Positions 61,601 to 64,000 of a DNA stretch of 64,000 nucleotides are shown one piece after another. Position 1 is the first letter of the stretch. Every line of letters begins with the position of its first letter. The notes beneath the pieces were generated by a model that saw nothing but the letters and a program-made list of their open reading frames with translations, was not told where the DNA came from and did not search any database. Location: assembly GCA_905221605.1 (NCBI GenBank), contig CAJNDS010002501.1, forward strand, positions 500,001-564,000, written 5' to 3'. This DNA comes from Symbiodinium natans. Lineage: Eukaryota > Sar > Dinophyceae > Suessiales > Symbiodiniaceae. Both the position numbers and the translations under genes were made by a program.

Positions 61601-63261
61601 CTATCCGAACACCTTGAACTCAAACCCACCATGCTCCGAGTTTCCGTTTCGTTGTGCCCGAAGCGCCGGTAGCAAACTACGTCAACGATCACCTCAGCCG
61701 CAGGGCTTCGGGATTTTGGGTTGGGATGTTCCCCCTTATACTAGCGGTCCTTGATCGGGAATGTAGTAGAGGGTACTATCATCCCTGTTCAGGACTGTTA
61801 GTCTAAAGGGTGAACATCCCAAATGATAACGGAGGGCTTCAGGGGTTTAGGAGGCTTATTCTGAAGGGTGGGAGTCGAGTGTATGAACAGGTTTAGAGCT
61901 CAAGGTTTAGGCCCGAAACCCTAAACCCTGAGCCCTAAACTTTAAACCCTAAACCCTAATTGTAAACAGTCAGCTATGGCACTGAAGCATCGGCGCCCGC
62001 GGCAAGATGCACCCAGAGAGATGGGGATCCATGCGCGGGTAAACTTTGCCTAAACCCCCTGTAACCCGAAACCCGAAACCCCAAGCACTAAACCCTAAAC
62101 CCTAAGCTGCCTTGAGACCCGAAACCCTAAATGAAGAGATGCAGCCCTGAGCTGAGATTCCTGCATCTTGTCCCCAGGTCTGACGCCATTCCGCTGCCAG
62201 CTGGAAGGCAGAGGTCACGGCCACCTGGATGTTGTCAAGCACTGTCTGCATATGGACATCTGGTCGCTTCTCTAAGATAGGCACCCTTTGGGGTACTGTT
62301 AAACGGAAAAAAGAGACCGTGTTCTCGAGGGATCAGCGTGTACTACTTGCACAAGGATCCCGCCCCCCCCCCCCCCCCCCCTCCCGGTCGAAAAAAAAAA
62401 ACCTTCCTTATAAGGGCAATATAGGGATTCCTAGTGTTCTATTTTTCAAAAAAACCTTCCTTATAAGGGCAATATAGGGATTACTAGTGTTCTATTTTTT
62501 TGGGAGGGCTTAAGTAACAAAATATAGGGATGACTAGCTAGTGTTCTAATTTTTTTTGGGAGGGCGTAAGAACAAATCGCAGCCAGCTAGGCACATAGAC
62601 CAACACCGTGGCAGAAGCTTCAGGTTGAACCTGTGTTGGGGAGCAGGGTTTAGGGTTTAGGGTTTAGGGTTTAGGGTTTAGGGTTTAGGGTCTTCCTGAA
62701 CCCCTGTCCTCCCAAAAATGCCCTAAGAAAACCAAGCTTCCCTCACCTGCCCTAAGCCCTAAACCCTAAACGCCAATAACCCCCCCAGCCCCAGACCGAA
62801 TCTGTAGATGATATGGGCATTCTGCGTTGAGTCTGAGATACAACCCTATATGAAGTAGGGTATATATTTCTTATACCCCCAAAAGGACACCAGGTATATA
62901 CACTCACCAACATTAAAAAGGAACCTTATATACACTCACCAAGAACAGTAATATAAACCCTGCTTCATATAAATCCTAACTGGCTTTGGGCTTAGGCTTC
63001 GGGATCAAGGCCTGCCCAACCCCCAAAGTATGATTACAATGCTTATTTTGTTGTTGTCAATGGGTTTGCGGCTGTTTCTTACATACTTTGGGGTTCCAGG
63101 TAGGGTTTAGGGTTTAGGGTTTAGGGTTTAGGGTTTAGGGTTTAGGGTCTAGGGTTTAGGGTTTTGGGTTTGGGGCTAGGGTTTAAGGTTGAGCAGGCTT
63201 TGGTGACGTCTCCCAGGCGCCGGGTCATCGCCGTTGACGTGCAGCACTGGCAAGCCAAAGC
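48208..63261 (-). CDS. OGDH: 2-oxoglutarate dehydrogenase E1 component, central part, about 18 small exons
   Basis: This encodes the thiamine-diphosphate-dependent E1 subunit of the mitochondrial 2-oxoglutarate dehydrogenase complex (2-oxoglutarate decarboxylation in the TCA cycle). Exons in transcription order: 63221-63261, 62162-62224, 61645-61692, 61050-61110, 59698-59765, 58730-58781, 57642-57691, 57298-57373, 56254-56310, 55266-55346, 54602-54645, 53997-54052, 52779-52873, 51885-51951, 51618-51702, 51221-51310, 50481-50539, 48968-49041, 48208-48282. They give, in family order, [107 protein letters not shown] and [17 protein letters not shown]. Introns are full of telomere-like repeat and MITEs. 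5' splice sites include GT, GC (56253, 50480, 48967) and GA (61644, 57297). The N-terminus with the cofactor-binding core should lie right of the window. The C-terminal ~250 residues were not found. The DHTKD1 paralogue is less likely because the [13 protein letters not shown] stretch is OGDH-like. Confidence 0.85.
48968..49041 (-). CDS. OGDH: OGDH exon: [20 protein letters not shown] plus HGYM
   Basis: This 74-bp exon has acceptor TTTGCCAG. F...GE.KW....G(L/I)V.LLPHGY is a family signature. The donor is GC (GCCGCC); the frame stays open past it, and homology (HGY.GQG.EHSS) fixes the join. CCCTAAA arrays follow and TTTAGGG arrays precede it. Confidence 0.88.
50481..50539 (-). CDS. OGDH: OGDH exon: [19 protein letters not shown]
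   Basis: This 59-bp exon has acceptor [21 protein letters not shown] is nearly invariant in the family. The donor must be GC (GCCTCC) so that CA plus G gives Gln and joins to FVSAG. Confidence 0.9.
51221..51310 (-). CDS. OGDH: OGDH exon: [20 protein letters not shown]
   Basis: This 30-codon exon reads [20 protein letters not shown] and onward to PRAL. Acceptor ATGTGCAG and donor GTCACT are canonical. NS.LSE.GVLGFE.G(Y/F) is an OGDH hallmark. It joins in phase 0 to [10 protein letters not shown]. Confidence 0.9.
51618..51702 (-). CDS. Exon [20 protein letters not shown] and onward, inside the OGDH gene
   Basis: This exon continues TETGSEMP. The acceptor is CCTTGTAG. With a GA donor at 51617 it ends in phase 0, as required by the LSEYG exon; with the GT at 51604 it would not. 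It is flanked by TTTAGGG on one side and CCCTAAA on the other. It does not resemble known OGDH, so it is either an insertion or another gene. Confidence 0.42.
51885..51951 (-). CDS. Exon [20 protein letters not shown], inside the OGDH gene
   Basis: This 67-bp exon has acceptor GAAAAG and donor GTAGTC. It lies where other OGDH proteins have the short P(L/I)..L...Q linker before NS.LSE. Phases fit with the preceding exon (1 then 2) and the following one (2 then 1). It may be a lineage-specific insertion in OGDH; a nested unrelated gene cannot be excluded. Confidence 0.5.
52779..52873 (-). CDS. OGDH: OGDH exon: [20 protein letters not shown] and onward
   Basis: This 95-bp exon continues [25 protein letters not shown] is among the most conserved OGDH motifs and places active-site histidines. 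The acceptor is AAACTGAG and the donor GTGAAG. A degenerate repeat block borders it on the left. Confidence 0.85.
52915..53012. repeat. (CCCTAAA)n array in an OGDH intron
   Basis: About 95 bp of perfect heptamers, 42 bp from the exon encoding GTFAHRH. Confidence 0.92.
53835..53996. repeat. (CCCTAAA)n array abutting an OGDH exon
   Basis: The array reaches the exon boundary, so on the minus strand the 5' splice site is the array's own GTTTAG. Confidence 0.9.
53997..54052 (-). CDS. OGDH: OGDH exon: [18 protein letters not shown]
   Basis: This 56-bp exon has acceptor [20 protein letters not shown].....LAGQD is the conserved segment before the histidine-rich GTF.HRH motif. Its donor lies exactly where the telomere-like array starts (GTTTAGGG). 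The shared G makes the intron either GT-GG or GG-AG. Confidence 0.8.
54075..54360. repeat. Alternating TTTAGGG/TTTGGGG array
   Basis: This mixed G-strand block reads GFRVWGLGF in translation, an artefact that recurs across the window. Confidence 0.88.
54602..54645 (-). CDS. OGDH: OGDH exon: [14 protein letters not shown]
   Basis: This 44-bp exon has acceptor TTGCCCAG and donor GTAGGG. The family motif (I/V)DWA.AEA(L/M)AF is split exactly at AE|A between this exon and the next. Confidence 0.8.
55110..55205. repeat. (CCCTAAAAA)n nonamer block
   Basis: About eight uniform 9-bp units inside an OGDH intron. Confidence 0.85.
55266..55346 (-). CDS. OGDH: OGDH exon: [20 protein letters not shown] plus ASSELQ
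   Basis: This 81-bp exon has acceptor GAGACACAG and donor GTTTTC. (P)EGFK.H..LKR......R is a conserved OGDH segment. It ends in phase 1, matching the two-base start of the next exon. Confidence 0.76.
56021..56116. mobile_element. MITE-like element, family 7
   Basis: CTAGGAGGGCCCTT and AAGGGCCTGCCTAG are inverted ends. Confidence 0.7.
56120..56215. repeat. (CCCTAAA)n array
   Basis: Thirteen or so perfect units next to the OGDH exon at 56254-56310. Confidence 0.92.
56254..56310 (-). CDS. OGDH: OGDH exon: [18 protein letters not shown]
   Basis: This 57-bp exon corresponds to the family segment TG....L..IG.....(V/L)PE. The acceptor is AAGCACCAG. Joining PEG to FKLH in the next exon requires a GC donor (GCAGCT) at 56253-56252; phases 1 and 2 then fit. 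Confidence 0.74.
56340..56756. other. Unique 415-bp intronic island with open frames
   Basis: A plus-strand 135-codon frame and shorter minus-strand frames overlap. None matches OGDH or a recognisable family. It lies between the OGDH exons 57298-57373 and 56254-56310. Confidence 0.35.
56757..56868. repeat. (TTTAGGG)n array
   Basis: About 110 bp of perfect heptamers. Confidence 0.92.
57298..57373 (-). CDS. OGDH: OGDH exon: [20 protein letters not shown] plus QSHPTG
   Basis: This 76-bp exon has acceptor CTGCCAG. The family has W..(F/Y) then (N/H)P.TG..L at this point; the exon supplies W.GY and HPT, and the next exon completes GVDLELL. The only donor restoring that join is GA (GAGACC). The frame runs on through it without a stop, so the GA call rests on homology. 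Confidence 0.68.
57642..57691 (-). CDS. OGDH: OGDH exon: [16 protein letters not shown]
   Basis: This short exon follows the charged helix and matches the family pattern of an acidic segment ending in Y/F.P. The acceptor is GTCGAAG. The junction reads GAGGGTCAGG, so the intron begins GT or GG depending on the shared G; GG keeps phase 0 into the next exon. Confidence 0.6.
58062..58108. repeat. (CCCTAGA)n variant block
   Basis: Six uniform CCCTAGA units lie between CCCTAAA units. Confidence 0.88.
58230..58344. mobile_element. MITE, family 1, in an OGDH intron
   Basis: ATTGGGATGCTCCCCCCTTA and TATAAGGGGAACATCCCAAT are inverted ends, with CAGTCCTTAA and TTAAGGACTG inner arms. GTTTAG flanks both sides. 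Confidence 0.82.
58378..58510. mobile_element. Inverted-repeat element, family 6
   Basis: AGGGTCCTTAAGGGAGGAGG and the complement arm around CCCCCCTAAGAACCC bracket AGGGAGCCTTAGGGAG units. Related elements lie at about 8372-8605, 57722-57822 and 59465-59600. Confidence 0.55.
58730..58781 (-). CDS. OGDH: OGDH exon: [17 protein letters not shown]
   Basis: These seventeen codons follow one completing base. Acceptor TTTAAG; donor GTCTTA, or GG one base earlier. It corresponds to the charged helix following the TQP.MY segment in OGDH proteins. Repeat arrays flank it on both sides. Confidence 0.62.
59465..59600. mobile_element. Inverted-repeat element, family 6, in an OGDH intron
   Basis: AGGGTTCTTGAGGGAAGGG pairs with CCCCCTCCCTTCAGAACCCT. 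The core holds AGCTTCCCTAAGGTTCCTTA. Confidence 0.65.
59698..59765 (-). CDS. OGDH: OGDH exon: linker helix before ELDSIK
   Basis: This 68-bp exon reads [20 protein letters not shown] plus T, C and two extra bases. Acceptor CATCCCAACAG and donor GTTACA are good. NEQGLAT followed by AELDSIK in the next exon matches the family pattern EEG(V/L)(I/A)T..E(I/L)D.I. The first half is unlike the family, so membership is moderately supported by position and phase. Confidence 0.55.
60040..60207. mobile_element. MITE, family 1, with target duplication and telomere-like insert
   Basis: TTGGGATGTTCCCCCCTATA and AAGGGGGCACATCCC are the ends. GAGCCTATCAC (60029-60039) and GAGCCTATGAC (60208-60218) are an 11-bp duplication with one mismatch. 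CCCTAAA/CCCCAAAA units fill 60094-60172. Confidence 0.82.
60419..60523. mobile_element. MITE-like element, family 7
   Basis: AGGATGGTGCTC and AAGGGCCTACCTAG are diverged family ends; the core is CTGATAGCTGAGGGGAAA. Confidence 0.5.
61050..61110 (-). CDS. OGDH: OGDH exon: [20 protein letters not shown]
   Basis: The exon follows GHNET directly (family consensus GHNE.D.P..TQP.MY..I). The acceptor is GAGCCAG. The 3' end is uncertain within 61041-61052, where GC (GCGCAG, GCAGTG) and GG donors are all possible. Confidence 0.7.
61302..61479. mobile_element. MITE-like element, family 2, with telomere-like array grown from a CCTAAAC
   Basis: The family's GTACCTAAACAGGGAATACTT is here GTACCCCTAAA(CCCTAAA)nCAGAGAATACTT (array 61318-61389). 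The right end is ATTACATGGAGCCTTAG. Confidence 0.7.
61645..61692 (-). CDS. OGDH: OGDH exon: [16 protein letters not shown]
   Basis: These sixteen codons carry the VCYRR.GHNE signature of the family. The acceptor is GGCTGAG. Ending at a GA donor (GAAACT) restores the family spacing [13 protein letters not shown] with the next exon; ending at the downstream GTGGGT would add five residues. A MITE (61721-61822) lies 28 bp upstream inside the intron. Confidence 0.78.
61721..61822. mobile_element. MITE, family 1, intact, in an OGDH intron
   Basis: TTGGGATGTTCCCCCTTATA and its partner AAAGGGTGAACATCCCAA with CGGTCCTTGA/CAGGACTGTTAG inner arms. It is the least interrupted member (102 bp) and serves as the family type. 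Confidence 0.85.
62162..62224 (-). CDS. OGDH: OGDH exon: [20 protein letters not shown]
   Basis: This 63-bp, 21-codon exon matches the helix after HVNGDDP in the family (consensus EAV...A.EWR..F.KD). The acceptor is CATCCAG. At the 3' edge the exon junction reads GCAGGAATC, so the intron starts with GG or GA depending on how the shared G is assigned. The frame stays open upstream to 62271, so a longer exon starting there is possible. Confidence 0.75.
62392..62575. repeat. Tandem repeat, about 64-bp period, beside a poly-C tract
   Basis: ACCTTCCTTATAAGGGCAAT plus GGGATT(C/A)CTAGTGTTCTA recurs at about 62400 and 62454, with a partial third copy. TTATAAGGG-type palindromes are inside. Confidence 0.75.
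62840..62975. mobile_element. Inverted-repeat element
   Basis: CAACCCTATATGAAGTAGGG and its partner AACCCTGCTTCATATAAATC bracket a short TATACACTCACCAA duplication. Confidence 0.55.
63221..63261 (-). CDS. OGDH: OGDH exon: [12 protein letters not shown]
   Basis: This 41-bp exon has two bases completing a codon, then 13 codons. HVNGDDP is a near-invariant motif of 2-oxoglutarate dehydrogenase E1. The acceptor is CAACCAG; the likely donor is GC (GCGCCT), giving phase 0 into the next exon. It is the first confirmed exon in the window. The unique island at 63490-63890 upstream did not yield a recognisable preceding exon. Confidence 0.75.
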
Positions 63262-63486
63262 CTGGTTGTGGGGGCTACGTGGGGGCGGTTCTCTAATTTC
63301 GGGCTTGGGTTTAAGGTTTAGGATTTAGGGTTTAGGGTTTGGGGCTTAGGGCTTATATATATATATATAGGGTTTAGGGTTTATAGCGTTTAGGGTTTAG
63401 AGGGTTTAGGGTTTGGGTGTTAGGGTTGAGGGTTTAGGGTTTAGGGCTTGGGGTAGCTCTCTAGACTGGGGTCCCTTGTTGGGTCC

Positions 63487-63901
63487 TCATGACAGAAGTG
63501 AATGAGAAACTGTGCGATTTGTAACCTGTGCAGTCTTCAATCTATGCGGCACCATGTCGAAACCAGTGACCAACCAGGTCATTGCAAGCGTTTTGAAAAT
63601 CGGAATTTCTCTCCTGTCTGTCCCGGCTTGGGTAGCAGAAAAGTTGTATTCCATCACCAACACCCATGCTGTGTAGATCTCATGGACCGCATAGTATCTG
63701 TTAAAGGCCCAAGCTGCAGAAAGAATCGTAGCAGCCGCAAACAGCGGAATCAGATGACCACCGCTGCGCCATGTAGCCCAGATGGGCTGCGACAGCAAGT
63801 GGGGGCCGTTCTGACCACCAGTGTACGTACTTGCCATATCGATCGTAGTCACACGCAGAAGCAAAGGGCACAGAGTCCAGGTCATGCCTGAATTTGTTCA
63901 C
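63487..63901. other. Unique 415-bp island with overlapping open frames
   Basis: This is one of the few islands over 300 bp with no telomere-like repeat. Minus-strand frames of 132 and 66 codons and a plus-strand frame of 129 codons overlap. None shows a recognisable motif, and none matches the OGDH segment expected upstream (a NNQ.GFTT-like region). Coding status is undecided. Confidence 0.35.
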
Positions 63902-63902
63902 G

Positions 63903-64000
63903 AACCCTAAGGGTCCATGTACCTTATTATTATATACTTAGACCCAAAAGTCCTTATATAGGAAGTACTTTAAGGGCCAAGTATTCCATAATTAGGTACA
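63903..64000. mobile_element. MITE-like element, family 2, cut by the window edge
   Basis: AACCCTAAGGGTCCATGTACC, then arms ACTTAGACCCAAAAGTCC and ACTTTAAGGGCCAAGT; the right end is beyond the window. Confidence 0.7.

Noticed and set aside
1-64000. Interpretation of the window as a chromosome end or subtelomere
   Set aside because: Blocks are short, in both orientations, scattered between exons of single genes such as OGDH; no terminal array is seen.

Overview
The window reads as nuclear DNA of a eukaryotic alga, most likely a dinoflagellate (inference). Degenerate plant-type telomeric repeat, TTTAGGG/CCCTAAA, occurs in well over a hundred short interstitial blocks in both orientations. Between the blocks lie unique islands of about 50-150 bp. 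Many islands are not junk: translated on the correct strand they are small exons. Intron 5' ends are GT, GC, GA or possibly GG, with AG at the 3' end. That loose GN-AG rule is known from dinoflagellates, and TTTAGGG telomeres and tandem intronless gene copies also fit. No other source for the species call was available.

Layout. (1) About 1.6-11.6 kb, minus strand: at least 14 small exons, mostly with compatible phases, of one unrecognised gene with an acidic/basic linker and a WD40-like segment. (2) 12-29 kb: repeat arrays (including CCCCAAAA, CCCCTAAA and CCCAAAA blocks) with isolated exons, among them a cytochrome P450-like exon, a DnaJ J-domain pair split by a 53-bp intron made only of telomere-like repeat, and an eIF2A-like exon. 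(3) 29.78-35.55 kb: a perfect head-to-tail duplication (2886 and 2880 bp), each unit carrying one intact intronless 481-codon nitrate/nitrite transporter gene (NRT2, NNP family) on the minus strand. (4) 35.6-47 kb: MITE-like elements, arrays and scattered exons (PDZ-like, WD-like). (5) 47.8-63.3 kb, minus strand: the middle of a 2-oxoglutarate dehydrogenase E1 gene (OGDH) in about 18 exons of 41-95 bp. Its N-terminal part lies beyond the right edge and its C-terminal end is not securely found.

Mobile DNA: at least six families of short non-autonomous inverted-repeat elements (about 90-200 bp) recur, several with 11-bp target duplications, and many lie inside introns. Telomere-like arrays interrupt some of these elements, and two arrays sit between 15-bp and 18-bp direct duplications. 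Telomere-like sequence therefore seems to have been inserted, or grown, at internal sites and tolerated as intron.

Exons were found by reading frames, third-position GC bias, splice-like edges and motif recognition. Boundaries are approximate and the non-OGDH, non-NRT2 exons are hypotheses. No rRNA, tRNA, CRISPR array or prokaryotic operon was seen.
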